From Bradyrhizobium iriomotense (lineage in GTDB: Bacteria; Pseudomonadota; Alphaproteobacteria; Rhizobiales; Xanthobacteraceae), in contig NZ_BSOW01000025.1 of NCBI RefSeq assembly GCF_030160715.1, forward strand, positions 62,001-126,000: DNA of 64,000 nt, read 5' to 3'. The notes beneath the pieces are model-generated. The model was not told the DNA's origin. It made no database searches and saw nothing but the letters and a program-made list of their open reading frames with translations. The stretch's first letter is position 1. Each line of letters begins with the position of its first letter. This document shows positions 36,868 through 46,612 of this stretch, one piece after another. A program made the position numbers and the translations under genes.

Positions 36868-38565
36868 TCAACCCGCCATCGCCATCTCGGCGGCGCCTTC
36901 GCTCTCCTGCACCAAACCGTGCTCGACGACAGTGTTGCGGCCGCGATGTTTGGCGGCGTAGAGCGCGGCATCGGCCGCTTCGATCAGATCGCCCGGACGC
37001 AAGGTCTCGTGGGGCCGCGCCGCGGCGACGCCGATCGAGACGGTGACGATCATGTGGCTCGAGGTGATGTGCGGCAGGCACAGCCGCAGCACCGCAGCAC
37101 GCGCGGTCTCGCCGATCTCGATGGCGCGCGTGAGGTCGGTGTTCGGCAGCAACAGGCAGAATTCCTCGCCGCCATAGCGTGCGGCAAAGCCCATGGTGTC
37201 GGCAGCGATCCCCGACAGCGTCTCGCCGATCCGGGTCAGGCAGGAGTCGCCTTCGAGATGGCCATAGGTGTCGTTGAAGAGCTTGAAATGGTCGACGTCG
37301 ATCATCAGCAGCGACAGGTTGCTGTCATATTGCTGCGCGCGCATCCATTCGAAATCGAGGCGGCTCTGGAAGCCGCGGCGGTTGGCAAGGCCCGACAGCA
37401 TGTCGATCGAGGCCATCACGGTCAGCCGGTCGTTGCTGGCGATCAGCTCGCGCTCGCGCTGGCCGAGTTGGGCTGCCATCGCGTTGAAGGCGCGGGCGAG
37501 CGGCACGAACTCGGCGGGCAGGCGGTTGCGCGCGGCGCGCGCCGAGAGGTCGCCCTCGCCAAAACGCTTGGCCATGTCGGCGAGCATCTCGATCGGCTTG
37601 ATCACGAGCTTTTCGGCCGCGATCAGCGCGCCGAGCAGGACGAACACGACGACGAAGGCGAGTTGCAGATAGGCGGTCCGGATGTCGCGGCTGACCGCGG
37701 CCGACACCCTGTCCTCGTCGATGCTGGCGATCAGGCGCGCATTGGTGCCTGCGATGCGGATGTAGCTCACCGCGCGGCGGGAGCCGTCGACCGCGATGAA
37801 GGACAGCGATCCTTCGTCTTGGTCGGAGCGCAGTGCCATGTCAGCGATCGCCGACATCAGCGGCAGATTGTCGAGCGGGCGTCCGACCGCGCTGTGCTGG
37901 TCGGCGGGCGCGGCCAGCACCGTGCCGGTGCTGTCGACCAGCACCGCCGAAATGCCGGAGCGGCCGCCCAGATTGTTCATGATCTTCGACATCCAGTCGA
38001 GATTCACGGTCGCGAGCACGACGGCGTCGGCGGTGCCCGAGAACGCAGAGACCGGATAGACCGCCATCACGGACGGCGTGAGCAACGGTTTTGACAACAG
38101 GAAGTCGGAGAGCACGAAGCGGCCGGTCTCCTGCGCCTGCTGGAAATAGGGCCGGTCACTTAAGTCGAGGCCGACATACATGTTGTTGGTCGAGCACTGG
38201 ATGCGTCCGTCCTGGCCGGCGATCAGCAGCGTGCGGATCCAGGGCAGGCTGGTCGGCAGGCTCGCGCGCAGGACATCGCAGCTCTTGCTGACGCCGCCGG
38301 CGGAAGCGCGGATGAAGGCCTCGGATTTCAAAATGGTCTCGACCGAGGAAATTACCTCGCGCTGCGCGTCCGCGCTGTGCCGCGCGACGGTAGTGAACTC
38401 GGTCGTTGCCTGCGCGATCTGCTTGACGCGTGCGTCCTCGAGCGAGCGAATGCGCTCCAGCATCAAGGGCACCACCAGAATCACCGCGAGCAACGCAAGC
38501 CGGGCCCGGATTCCGAGAACCTGCTTGAGTTTCGCGCGTTTGCGGTTGAGACTGACGTTGGCCAT
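36868..38565 (-). CDS. Membrane diguanylate cyclase (dCache-like sensor, HAMP, GGDEF)
   Basis: 565 residues from ATG 38565. A transmembrane helix near 15-35, a periplasmic sensor domain (about 40-290, YVGLDLSDRPYFQQAQETGR is typical of dCache), a second helix near 295-315, HAMP, and a GGDEF domain with active-site GGEEF near residues 464-468. The position of the inhibitory I-site reads DTMG rather than RxxD, so product inhibition is probably absent. It makes c-di-GMP in response to an extracytoplasmic cue. Confidence 0.92.
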   Translation of the reverse strand: MANVSLNRKRAKLKQVLGIRARLALLAVILVVPLMLERIRSLEDARVKQIAQATTEFTTVARHSADAQREVISSVETILKSEAFIRASAGGVSKSCDVLRASLPTSLPWIRTLLIAGQDGRIQCSTNNMYVGLDLSDRPYFQQAQETGRFVLSDFLLSKPLLTPSVMAVYPVSAFSGTADAVVLATVNLDWMSKIMNNLGGRSGISAVLVDSTGTVLAAPADQHSAVGRPLDNLPLMSAIADMALRSDQDEGSLSFIAVDGSRRAVSYIRIAGTNARLIASIDEDRVSAAVSRDIRTAYLQLAFVVVFVLLGALIAAEKLVIKPIEMLADMAKRFGEGDLSARAARNRLPAEFVPLARAFNAMAAQLGQRERELIASNDRLTVMASIDMLSGLANRRGFQSRLDFEWMRAQQYDSNLSLLMIDVDHFKLFNDTYGHLEGDSCLTRIGETLSGIAADTMGFAARYGGEEFCLLLPNTDLTRAIEIGETARAAVLRLCLPHITSSHMIVTVSIGVAAARPHETLRPGDLIEAADAALYAAKHRGRNTVVEHGLVQESEGAAEMAMAG

Positions 38566-38674
38566 TTGTGCTACCCACCCCGCGCGCAACTTAGTTCCAA
38601 GGGTTCAAGAAGCCTTTCTTGAACTCGGTAAAATTGGAACTACCTCCGTAGAGACACGGGTCTCGAGCGACGTC

Positions 38675-39364
38675 ATGACAGAAGCCAACGCCTTGCCGCT
38701 AACCGGGCATTCACCAAATGCGCTCGCCGCTGTCGAGCAGGAGATCGCGCGCGCCTGCAAGGACGCGCAGCGCGATCGCGCCGCGGTGACGCTGATCGCG
38801 GTGTCGAAGACGTTCGCTGCCGATGCAATTACGCCGGTCATCGCGGCCGGGCAGCGCGTATTCGGCGAGAATCGCGTGCAGGAAGCCAAAGCGAAGTGGC
38901 CGGCGTTAATTTCGAGTTACTCGGACATCGCGCTGCATCTGATCGGGCCGTTGCAGTCGAACAAGGCGAAAGAGGCGGTCGCGCTGTTCGACGCCATTCA
39001 TTCGGTCGACCGTCCAAGCATTTGCCAAGCGTTAGCCAAGGAAATCGAATCGCAGAACAGGCACCCGCAGCTCTTTGTCCAGATCAACACCGGCGAGGAG
39101 CCGCAGAAGGCCGGCGTCGCGCCCGGCGAGGCCGATGCGTTCATCGCGAGCTGTCGCGACACCTATGGGCTCAACATTTCCGGCCTGATGTGCATCCCGC
39201 CGGCGGACGAGCCGCCGGCCGCGCATTTCGCCCTCACCGCCAAGATCGCCGCGCGCAACGGCTTGAAAAATCTCTCGATGGGCATGAGCGCGGATTTCGC
39301 CACCGCCATCATGCTCGGCGCCACGCATATCCGCGTGGGCTCGGCGATCTTCGGGCATCGGTGA
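38675..39364 (+). CDS. YggS/YlmE-family pyridoxal phosphate homeostasis protein
   Basis: 229 residues from ATG 38675. The PLP-binding lysine is in TLIAVSKTFAADAI near residue 42; FGENRVQEAKAKW, LHLIGPLQSNKAKEAV and LSMGMSADFATAIMLGATHI are family signatures. It controls vitamin B6 pools and carries no catalytic function of its own. It is divergent from the diguanylate cyclase, with 109 bp between. Confidence 0.95.
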   Translation: MTEANALPLTGHSPNALAAVEQEIARACKDAQRDRAAVTLIAVSKTFAADAITPVIAAGQRVFGENRVQEAKAKWPALISSYSDIALHLIGPLQSNKAKEAVALFDAIHSVDRPSICQALAKEIESQNRHPQLFVQINTGEEPQKAGVAPGEADAFIASCRDTYGLNISGLMCIPPADEPPAAHFALTAKIAARNGLKNLSMGMSADFATAIMLGATHIRVGSAIFGHR

Positions 39365-39377
39365 TTGGTTCTTGTGG

Positions 39378-39403
39378 GTCGTCCTGGCCTTCGCCAGGAC
39401 GAC
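39378..39403. repeat. Family B single hairpin
   Basis: GTCGTCCTGG and CCAGGACGAC with a 6-base loop: a perfect 10 bp stem between the convergent yggS-like and hydratase genes. Possible bidirectional transcription end. Confidence 0.6.
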
Positions 39404-39413
39404 ATTGAAGCGC

Positions 39414-40199
39414 CTACCCGAACCTCACCGACACCTTCCCCAGCGCACCGAAATCCGCGGCGAGATGATCGCCGGCCTCGATCGGCAGCGGCGGATGGCA
39501 CGTGCCGGTCGTCACCACCTCCCCTGCCCGCAACGTGATGCCGAGCGCGCGCAGCTCGTTCGCAAGCCAGGCGAGCGCGACACGGGGATCGCCGAGCACG
39601 TTCTTGCCATGGCCGACATAGCGCTGACCGCGCAGCGTGATCTCCGGCCGTTCTTCCACGAGATCGATCGCGCGCCAGTTTGCCGTCGCTGGCGGCCCCA
39701 GCACGAACAGATGCGCGCAGGCATTGTCGGCGATGAGCTGCGCCTCGCCGGCGCTGGCGAAATCGGCAAAGCGCGAGTCCGGAATTTCGATCGCGGGATG
39801 CAGGCTGTCGACCGCTGCAAGGACCTCCTCGACGCCATAGGCCCAAGATCGCGGCGGCAGGTCGCGCGCCATGCGGAAGGTGAATTCAGGCTCGCCCACC
39901 CGCATCTCGTTGCCCTTCATCGACGCCGTGCCGCCATCGGCGATGACGGTGTCGCTCAGGATGCGCCCGGCCATGGGTCCCCTGACATTGATGTGCTTCT
40001 GCCCGGCCTCGCTGGTCGCCGCGATCTTCCAGCCGAACAGCCTGCCGCTCGGAGAGGATTCGAGCGCGGCCTGGATCGCGTAGCCTTCGGCGCGCGAGCG
40101 CGGGCGCAAGGCGCTATCGAGCACGTCAAGCTTGGTGCCGGCGCGCCAGTGACCCGCGAGCACGCCCGAGGCAGCCCTGATCGCTTTGTCGTCGAGCAT
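39414..40199 (-). CDS. 2-keto-4-pentenoate hydratase-like protein (FAA hydrolase superfamily)
   Basis: 261 residues. ESSPSGRLFGWKIAATSEAG, MRVGEPEFTFRMARDLPPR (metal-binding Glu residues) and HPAIEIPDSRF match the MhpD/hydratase clan. Members hydrate enol acids in meta-cleavage degradation of aromatics, but the substrate here cannot be told from sequence, and no other degradation genes are adjacent. It follows the L,D-transpeptidase gene by 6 bp. Confidence 0.85.
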   Translation of the reverse strand: MLDDKAIRAASGVLAGHWRAGTKLDVLDSALRPRSRAEGYAIQAALESSPSGRLFGWKIAATSEAGQKHINVRGPMAGRILSDTVIADGGTASMKGNEMRVGEPEFTFRMARDLPPRSWAYGVEEVLAAVDSLHPAIEIPDSRFADFASAGEAQLIADNACAHLFVLGPPATANWRAIDLVEERPEITLRGQRYVGHGKNVLGDPRVALAWLANELRALGITLRAGEVVTTGTCHPPLPIEAGDHLAADFGALGKVSVRFG

Positions 40200-40205
40200 G
40201 GTCCC

Positions 40206-40790
40206 CTACCCGATGATGATCCTGGTCCTTGGTCCGAGCCGCCGCAACAATTGCAGCATCGCGGCTTGGGTCATCGAGACGCAACCCGCCGTCGGCCCAA
40301 AGTTCTCGCGCGCCAAATGCAGGAACACCGCGCTGCCGCGGCCGGGAATGCGCGGCCGCGTATTGTGGTCGATCTCGACGATGAAGTCGTAGAGGTGATC
40401 GGCGCGCGTGAGCCGGTCGCCGCCCTGCCCCTGCCCACGCCGGATCGGCCGGTTGTAGTGACGGTCGCCCGGGTCTTCGCACCAGGCGTCCTCGGCGCGG
40501 ATGGCGCGGACCGGCAGTAAGGTCCGCGGCCGGCTGTGACGATCGCCGCGCCACCAGAGCTGCCGCGGCCGAAAACTGCCCTTCGGCGTGCCGCCGTCGC
40601 CCTCGCGCTTGTTGGCGCGGATGCCGCCGCGGCCGAGCGCCACGGGAATCGTCAGGGGCCCGGCGGTCAGCCAGCCCCGCCGCGGGTTACCGGCCGACGC
40701 CCTCACCCGGATCGTGGAAAGCGCCCCACTCTTGGCGTAAGATATTGGAATAGCTTGATTTTTCATGTGAAACCACGATGTCGGCTTCAT
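40206..40790 (-). CDS. L,D-transpeptidase (YkuD) family protein
   Basis: 194 residues. The catalytic motif is FLHLARENFGPTAGCVSM (conserved His, then SxGC-type TAGCVS with the nucleophilic Cys), and RANKREGDGGTPKGSFRPRQ is typical of the family subset common in Rhizobiales. These enzymes link peptidoglycan stems or attach lipoproteins. There is no clear signal peptide from the chosen start, so export is uncertain. Confidence 0.88.
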   Translation of the reverse strand: MKPTSWFHMKNQAIPISYAKSGALSTIRVRASAGNPRRGWLTAGPLTIPVALGRGGIRANKREGDGGTPKGSFRPRQLWWRGDRHSRPRTLLPVRAIRAEDAWCEDPGDRHYNRPIRRGQGQGGDRLTRADHLYDFIVEIDHNTRPRIPGRGSAVFLHLARENFGPTAGCVSMTQAAMLQLLRRLGPRTRIIIG

Positions 40791-40965
40791 TACGGGACAT
40801 TCATCGAAATGCCCCGCTATTTTGGGTTAGAGTAGTTCTGGCTTGTGAATCGGTAACAGCCCACTACTTCAAGACGAACAACAATAATAACGGCGAACTC
40901 TAACTTACCAATCGCAGCTCTCACGCGGCATGCGCGTCGGAGTTCGACTCCAAAAGGATGACCCC

Positions 40966-41652
40966 ATGGCCAATGCCCGCAAGATCCTGATCGTGGACGA
41001 CGATTCCGATCTGCGCGACACGTTGGTGGAGCAATTATCGCTGCACGAAGAGTTCGAAGCCTCCGCCGTCGATACCGGCGCGAAGGGCGCGAGCGCCGCA
41101 AAGGCCAATTCCCCCGATCTCGTGCTGATGGATGTCGGCCTGCCCGACACCGATGGCCGCGAGGTGGTGCGCAGCTTGCGCAAGGGCGGCTTCAAGGCTC
41201 CGATCATCATGCTGACCGGGCACGATACGGATTCCGACACGATTCTGGGCCTGGAATCCGGCGCCAACGACTATGTGGCAAAGCCCTTCCGCTTCGCGGT
41301 GCTGCTGGCGCGCATCCGCGCCCAGCTTCGCCAGCACGAAGCCAGCGAGGACGCGGTGTTCTCGGTCGGGCCCTACAGCTTTCGGCCCGGCTCGAAAATG
41401 CTGACGGCGGCCAACGCCCGCAAGGTGCGGCTGACGGAGAAGGAAACCGCCATCCTGCGCTTTCTCTATCGGGCCGGCCAGATGCCGGTGTCGCGCGAGA
41501 CGCTGCTCCAGGAGGTCTGGGGCTACAATTCCGGCGTCACCACCCACACGCTGGAAACCCACATCTACCGTCTCCGGCAGAAGATCGAGAAGGACGCTGC
41601 CAACCCGGAAATCCTGGTCACGGAAGCCGGTGGCTACAAGCTGGTGCCGTGA
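40966..41652 (+). CDS. OmpR-family response regulator, CenR-like
   Basis: 228 residues from ATG 40966. Receiver domain with DDDSD acidic residues, phospho-acceptor Asp56 in LVLMDVGLPD, and AKPF with the conserved Lys. The C-terminal winged helix ends ETHIYRLRQKIEKD. The sequence closely resembles what I know of CenR, an essential envelope regulator of Alphaproteobacteria; this is memory, not alignment. No histidine kinase is adjacent. A cNMP-binding gene follows at 59 bp. Confidence 0.92.
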   Translation: MANARKILIVDDDSDLRDTLVEQLSLHEEFEASAVDTGAKGASAAKANSPDLVLMDVGLPDTDGREVVRSLRKGGFKAPIIMLTGHDTDSDTILGLESGANDYVAKPFRFAVLLARIRAQLRQHEASEDAVFSVGPYSFRPGSKMLTAANARKVRLTEKETAILRFLYRAGQMPVSRETLLQEVWGYNSGVTTHTLETHIYRLRQKIEKDAANPEILVTEAGGYKLVP

Positions 41653-41711
41653 TACGCTCCGAAGGCCCCGCGAATCGTTTTAGATCGCGGGCCCTTGAGC
41701 CACGGACCTGA

Positions 41712-42155
41712 ATGTCAATCGACGACGACGTAGCGCTGCTCGAGCGTGTCCCGACCCTGCGCCTGTTGGGAGAGGCCTCGCTGCGCATGTTGGCGATTGG
41801 CTCCGAGCAGCGCGATTTCGTGCGCGGCGATGTGCTGTTCAACCTGGGCGAGGACGCCGACGCCGGCTTCGTGGTTCAGCGCGGCGCCTTTCGCGTCGAG
41901 GACGGCGCCGGCGCCGAGATGATCGCCGGCCCCGGCACGCTGATCGGCGAGCTTGCGCTGGTGGTGCCGATGAAGCGTCCGTCGAGCGCGATCGCGCTGG
42001 AGCATTCTTCCGTCATCCGCGTCGCCCGCAGCCTGTTTCAGCGTGTCCTGGAAAGCGACCCCGCCGCCGCCCTCCGCCTCCGCGACGAGTTCGCGATAAG
42101 GTCGAGCCAGATCGCGAGCGATATCCTGATGGCGGGTTCGAAGTTGAACAGCTGA
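41712..42155 (+). CDS. Cyclic-nucleotide-binding domain protein
   Basis: 147 residues, a lone cNMP-binding domain of the Crp type: FVRGDVLFNLGEDADAGFVV, GPGTLIGELALVVPMKRPSS (the phosphate-binding cassette with GE) and a C-terminal helix. There is no helix-turn-helix domain, so it is not a Crp-like regulator in itself. The ligand is unknown. It is on the same strand as the response regulator. Confidence 0.88.
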   Translation: MSIDDDVALLERVPTLRLLGEASLRMLAIGSEQRDFVRGDVLFNLGEDADAGFVVQRGAFRVEDGAGAEMIAGPGTLIGELALVVPMKRPSSAIALEHSSVIRVARSLFQRVLESDPAAALRLRDEFAIRSSQIASDILMAGSKLNS

Positions 42156-42156
42156 A

Positions 42157-42182
42157 GTCGTCCTGGCGAAAGCCAGGGCGAC
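42157..42182. repeat. Family B single hairpin, imperfect
   Basis: GTCGTCCTGG and CCAGGGCGAC around a 6-base loop, with one non-complementary pair. It lies exactly in the 29 bp between the convergent cNMP-binding and xthA genes. Confidence 0.5.
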
Positions 42183-42184
42183 CA

Positions 42185-43000
42185 TCATAGATCCAGCGTC
42201 ACCGTCACCGGCACGTGGTCCGACGGGCGCTCCCAGCTCCGCGCATCGCGAAGAATGCTGAAGTCCTGCACCGAGTCCTTGAGCGCGCGCGAGACCCAGA
42301 TGTGGTCGAGCCTGCGGCCGCGGTCGCCGACGGTCCAGTCGGCGGCGCGGTAGCTCCACCACGTATAGACCTTCTCCGACATCGGAATGCGCTCGCGCGC
42401 GACGTCGATCCATTCGCCGGCCGACAGCGCGGCCAGCAGCTTCTCGGTTTCGATCGGCGTATGCGAGACCACCTTCAGAAGCTGCTTGTGCGACCAGACG
42501 TCGTTCTCGTGCGGCGCGACGTTGAGATCGCCGACCAGGATGTGGCGGTCCTCCCCGCGCGGATGCAGCGGCTCGCACGCCTTCAGCTCGTCGAGGAAGC
42601 GAAGCTTGTGGTCGAACTTCTCGTTCAGCTCGGGATCGGGAATGTCGCCGCCGGCGGGAACGTAGAAATTGTGCAGCACCAGCGGCTTTGCGATGTTGGC
42701 CTTCTCGCCGAACGACACCGAGATGTGGCGCGAATCCACCTTGTCGCAGAAGGTGCGGATATCGGTGTTCTCGAACGGAATCTTCGAGACGATGGCGACG
42801 CCGTGATAGCCCTTCTGCCCGTTGAGCGCGACGTGCTCATAGCCGAGCCGCTTGAAGCGCTTCAGCGGAAAGGCATCGTCGATGCACTTGGTCTCCTGGA
42901 GGCAGAGCACGTCCGGCCGCGCGCTCTTGAGAAATTTGGCGACGAGATCGATGCGCAGCCGCACCGAATTGATGTTCCAGGTTGTCAGGGAAAGACGCAT
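42185..43000 (-). CDS. xthA: Exodeoxyribonuclease III
   Basis: 271 residues from ATG 43000, chosen because MRLSLTTWNINSVRLRIDL is the canonical start. LCLQETKCIDDAFPLKR holds the metal-binding Glu, ILVGDLNVAPHENDVW the catalytic residues, and RRLDHIWVS, SDHVPVTVTLDL the C-terminal Asp and His. It is an AP endonuclease and 3' exonuclease for base-excision repair. Confidence 0.96.
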   Translation of the reverse strand: MRLSLTTWNINSVRLRIDLVAKFLKSARPDVLCLQETKCIDDAFPLKRFKRLGYEHVALNGQKGYHGVAIVSKIPFENTDIRTFCDKVDSRHISVSFGEKANIAKPLVLHNFYVPAGGDIPDPELNEKFDHKLRFLDELKACEPLHPRGEDRHILVGDLNVAPHENDVWSHKQLLKVVSHTPIETEKLLAALSAGEWIDVARERIPMSEKVYTWWSYRAADWTVGDRGRRLDHIWVSRALKDSVQDFSILRDARSWERPSDHVPVTVTLDL

Positions 43001-43075
43001 GAGGGATGCGTCATAGCATGGTTTGCAAGTTGGGAACGCTGGGTGCCACGGCCAATCCAGGCCATCCACGGCAAT

Positions 43076-43210
43076 CTCTCGTGCCCCGGACGCTGCGCGG
43101 CACGAAGTGACGCGCTGCTGAGCCGGGGCCCATGCAAGGCGTACCCTCTTTCTGGGTCCCGGCTCAGCGCTGCACCGCTTGCGCGCTGCAGCGCGTCCGG
43201 GACACGAGAG
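43076..43210. repeat. Dispersed palindromic repeat, family G
   Basis: Outer arms CTCTCGTGCCCCGGACGC and GCGTCCGGGACACGAGAG at its ends, with inner GAGCCGGG / CCCGGCTC. It occupies most of the gap between lolA and xthA. A single full copy was seen in the window. Confidence 0.65.
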
Positions 43211-43214
43211 GGCA

Positions 43215-44036
43215 TCAACCCGGCGACGGGACGCTGTAGTTGGTGAAGTCGATCTTGAACATGTTCGGATCGAGCTTCTTGGTAGAGTCGAGATTATAGA
43301 CCGCGAAGGTGGTGTCGTAGCCCTGCGGGTCGGTCACCGTCCATTGCTTCAACTGGCCGTCCTTGGCGCCGACCATCAGCAAGAGGCGGCTGGTGCCGAT
43401 CAGCGCCTGCTTCTCCTCGATGGTGACGCTGATGAAGAGATCGTCCGCGCTGACGTTGATGACGTTGGTGTCCTTCATCAGGTCGATGCGGTCCGAGAGC
43501 AGGAAGCGCAGCGGCGTCTGCGACAGCGGATAGACGTCCTGGGTCGCAAGCTTGCGGTCGCGCACCACGAGCGAGGATCCGTCGGCGATGATGTCGATCG
43601 GATTGGGCGGATCGTATTCGACGCGCATCTTGCCGGGCTTCTGGATGTAGAAGTCGCCTTGCGTCTTGCTGCCGTCGGGCCCGACCTGCACGAAATTGCC
43701 GATCAGCGTCTGGAGCGAGGACAGATAGGCGCTGACCCTGGCGGCCTGCGCCTTCTGCTTGTCGTCGAAGGTCTGGAAGATGCTGCTCGGCACGTTGCGG
43801 CGCGGATCCGGAATGATCGGATTGGGCGGCGTCTGGGTGGCACCGGTCGTGGCGGACCCGCCGCTCATCTGTCCGCCGTCGCGGCCCTTCGGTGCGGGTT
43901 TCGGAACGGGCACGGTCTGCGCGAACGACGTCGTGCTGGCGGCAGCCATCGAGGCGGTGATGACGAGCATGCCCGCCAGCCGCACGCTGCGCGCGGTCAA
44001 GGAGGCAGCAAATCGAATATCTGGATTTCCGGTCAA
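43215..44036 (-). CDS. lolA: Outer-membrane lipoprotein carrier LolA-type protein
   Basis: 273 residues from TTG 44036, which has AGGA upstream and places the signal peptide (hydrophobic LAGMLVITASMAAAST then FAQ) near the N-terminus; the open frame extends 58 codons further without support. The LolA fold region (about 85-270) includes LIGNFVQVGPDGSKTQGDFY and KPGKMRVEYDPPNPIDIIAD. It carries lipoproteins across the periplasm. It follows ftsK, as in many Alphaproteobacteria. Confidence 0.9.
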   Translation of the reverse strand: MTGNPDIRFAASLTARSVRLAGMLVITASMAAASTTSFAQTVPVPKPAPKGRDGGQMSGGSATTGATQTPPNPIIPDPRRNVPSSIFQTFDDKQKAQAARVSAYLSSLQTLIGNFVQVGPDGSKTQGDFYIQKPGKMRVEYDPPNPIDIIADGSSLVVRDRKLATQDVYPLSQTPLRFLLSDRIDLMKDTNVINVSADDLFISVTIEEKQALIGTSRLLLMVGAKDGQLKQWTVTDPQGYDTTFAVYNLDSTKKLDPNMFKIDFTNYSVPSPG

Positions 44037-44142
44037 CGCGTCGTCCTGTGTGGCTGGGCGCCCTTTTACCGTGGTTTCGGCCAAAAGCAGATAACGTTTT
44101 TGCGTGAAAAACTCATTGTGAGGCCCGCCCAAGCCTTGCGCC

Positions 44143-46608
44143 TCACATATGGCTGTCCTCTTCCTCGACCAGAATCTCGCGTTTGCCGGCATGATTGGCC
44201 GGTCCGACAATACCTTCCAGTTCCATGCGCTCCATCAGCGAGGCGGCGCGGTTGTAGCCGATCTGGAGCCGGCGCTGGATGTAGCTGGTGGAGGCCTTGC
44301 GGTCGCGTTTGACGATCGCGACGGCCTGCGCGAACAGGTCGCCGCCGCCATCCGCACCCATGCCGGTGGCGTCGAAAACCGCGCCGTCTTCGTCCTCGGC
44401 AGGTTCTTCCGCGGTGACAGCTTCGAGATATTCCGGCTGTCCCTGCGTCTTGAGGTGGCGCACCACCTTCTCGACTTCCTCGTCGGAGGCGAACGGGCCG
44501 TGCACGCGGCTGATGCGGCCGCCGCCGGCCATGTAGAGCATGTCGCCCTGGCCGAGCAGCTGCTCGGCGCCCATCTCGCCCAGGATGGTGCGGCTGTCGA
44601 TCTTGGAGGTGACCTGGAAGGCGATGCGTGTCGGGAAGTTCGCCTTGATGGTGCCGGTGATGACGTCGACCGACGGACGCTGGGTGGCGAGGATCACATG
44701 CAGGCCCGCAGCGCGCGCCATCTGCGCGAGGCGCTGCACCGCGCCTTCGATGTCCTTGCCGGCGACCATCATCAGGTCGGCCATTTCGTCGACGATGATG
44801 ACGATATAGGGCAGCGGCTCGAGCGAGAGCTTCTCTTCCTCGTAGATCGCCTTACCGGTCTCCTTGTCGAAGCCGGTGTGCACCGTGCGCGTCGGCTCCT
44901 CGCCCTTGGCCTTCACTTCGAGCAGGCGCGCATTGTAGCCGTCGATGTTGCGCACACCGAGCTTGGCCATGTTCTTGTAGCGCTCTTCCATCTCGCGCAC
45001 GGCCCATTTCAGCGCGACCACCGCCTTCTTCGGGTCGGTCACCACGGGGGTGAGCAGATGCGGGATACCGTCATAGACGGAGAGTTCGAGCATCTTCGGA
45101 TCGACCATGATCAGCCGGCACTGATCGGGCCGCAGCCGGTAGACCAGGCTGAGGATCATGGTGTTGATCGCGACCGACTTGCCCGAGCCGGTGGTGCCGG
45201 CGATCAGCATGTGCGGCGTGCGCGCCAGGTCGATGATGACGGGATCGCCGCCGATGGTCTTGCCGAGGCAAAGCGGCAGCTTTGCCACCGTCTCGGTCGC
45301 TTCCTTCGCGACCAGCAGCTCGCGCAGATAGACTTTTTCGCGATGCGCGTTCGGCAATTCGATGCCGATGGCGTTGCGGCCGGGCACGACGGCGACGCGC
45401 GCCGACAGCGCGCTCATCGAGCGCGCGATGTCGTCGGCAAGGCCGATCACGCGCGACGACTTGATGCCGGGTGCCGGCTCCAGCTCGTACAGCGTGACGA
45501 CCGGACCCGGATTGGCTTTGACGATCTCGCCGCGCACGCCAAAGTCCTGGAGGACGCCTTCGAGCGAACGTGAATTGGTCTCCAGCTCGGCCTTGCTGAG
45601 TGGTTGGCGGTCGCCGGCCTTTGGCGCGGCCAGCATGGAGACGGACGGAAGGTCGAACTTGTCGGAGGATTTTTTCGAGGGCGTTTTCGGTGCAGCCTTC
45701 TTGCGCGGTGAGCGCGCGGCCGGCGCCTCCTCCTCTTCGTCTTCCTCGTCCTCGCTCTCCTCCTCGTAGCCCTCGTCCTCGGCATGCGGCGAGATCGAGG
45801 GTGCTGCGCGGCCGCCGAGACTGGGCTCCTGGCGATCGTAGGATACGGCGCGCGGCTTCGATCCGCTCGAAACCAGCGAGCGATAGGCGGCACCACAGAG
45901 CCAGACAATCCGTGCCTTGGTGCTCATCAGCGCATGGAATAGCCAGCCGAGCGACACCGAGCCGCGATCCTCGCCCTCTTCCTCGAACGGCGTGTCGTCA
46001 TCCTCGATCGGTGTCAGCTCGTCGTCATGTTCGCGCGCGCCGACGCCGCAGGCGATCAGGAACGTCGCGGCCATCGCGACGAACAGGATGGTCCCGAGCA
46101 CCACGCGATAGATGGTGCCCGCGGGTCCGAAGATCACGGCCGGTGCGCGCACCAGCGCGTCGCCGACCACGCCGCCAAGCCCGGTCGGCAGCGGCCATGC
46201 GCCGCCATGCGGCCAGCAGCTCGCAAAACCCGCCGCGATCGCCGTGCAGAGGATCCAGCAGCCGAGCCGCAGCGCCTCGCGATCGAACGGGCGGTGGGTC
46301 ATCATGCGCCAGCCCCACACCGCGACGGTGAGGATCAGCATGATCGCGCCGAGACCGAGAATCTGCATCGCGAGATCGGCGCCGATCGCGCCGGCATAGC
46401 CGAGGATGTTGCGGATCGGTCGCGAGGTGGCGTGGCTCAGACTCGGGTCCTGCACCGACCAGGTCATCAGCGCGGTTGCGGCAACGCCGGACAGCGCGAT
46501 CAGGCCAAGCCCGGCAAGCTCGCGCACACGGCGCGTCAGCGCGTCACGGATCGACGGCGGCAGGTGTGCGACCAGCGGGATGACACGTTCGATTGCCGAC
46601 ATGCTCAT
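44143..46608 (-). CDS. ftsK: DNA translocase FtsK
   Basis: 821 residues. Four N-terminal transmembrane helices (about 25-200), an acidic/Lys-rich linker (about 270-310), then the motor with Walker A LIAGTTGSGKSVAINTM near residue 465 and Walker B YIVIIVDEMADLMMVAGKDI. The C-terminal gamma winged helix contains TSYIQRRLQIGYNRAASLME, which reads KOPS-type sequences. It clears chromosome ends at the septum. It starts 4 bp after the aminotransferase. Confidence 0.97.
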   Translation of the reverse strand: MSMSAIERVIPLVAHLPPSIRDALTRRVRELAGLGLIALSGVAATALMTWSVQDPSLSHATSRPIRNILGYAGAIGADLAMQILGLGAIMLILTVAVWGWRMMTHRPFDREALRLGCWILCTAIAAGFASCWPHGGAWPLPTGLGGVVGDALVRAPAVIFGPAGTIYRVVLGTILFVAMAATFLIACGVGAREHDDELTPIEDDDTPFEEEGEDRGSVSLGWLFHALMSTKARIVWLCGAAYRSLVSSGSKPRAVSYDRQEPSLGGRAAPSISPHAEDEGYEEESEDEEDEEEEAPAARSPRKKAAPKTPSKKSSDKFDLPSVSMLAAPKAGDRQPLSKAELETNSRSLEGVLQDFGVRGEIVKANPGPVVTLYELEPAPGIKSSRVIGLADDIARSMSALSARVAVVPGRNAIGIELPNAHREKVYLRELLVAKEATETVAKLPLCLGKTIGGDPVIIDLARTPHMLIAGTTGSGKSVAINTMILSLVYRLRPDQCRLIMVDPKMLELSVYDGIPHLLTPVVTDPKKAVVALKWAVREMEERYKNMAKLGVRNIDGYNARLLEVKAKGEEPTRTVHTGFDKETGKAIYEEEKLSLEPLPYIVIIVDEMADLMMVAGKDIEGAVQRLAQMARAAGLHVILATQRPSVDVITGTIKANFPTRIAFQVTSKIDSRTILGEMGAEQLLGQGDMLYMAGGGRISRVHGPFASDEEVEKVVRHLKTQGQPEYLEAVTAEEPAEDEDGAVFDATGMGADGGGDLFAQAVAIVKRDRKASTSYIQRRLQIGYNRAASLMERMELEGIVGPANHAGKREILVEEEDSHM

Positions 46609-46612
46609 CCGC

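Noticed and set aside
40759..40774. TTTTTCATGTGAAACC, resembling parS
   Set aside because: Three mismatches to the consensus, and located at the start of the L,D-transpeptidase gene far from the cluster; probably chance.
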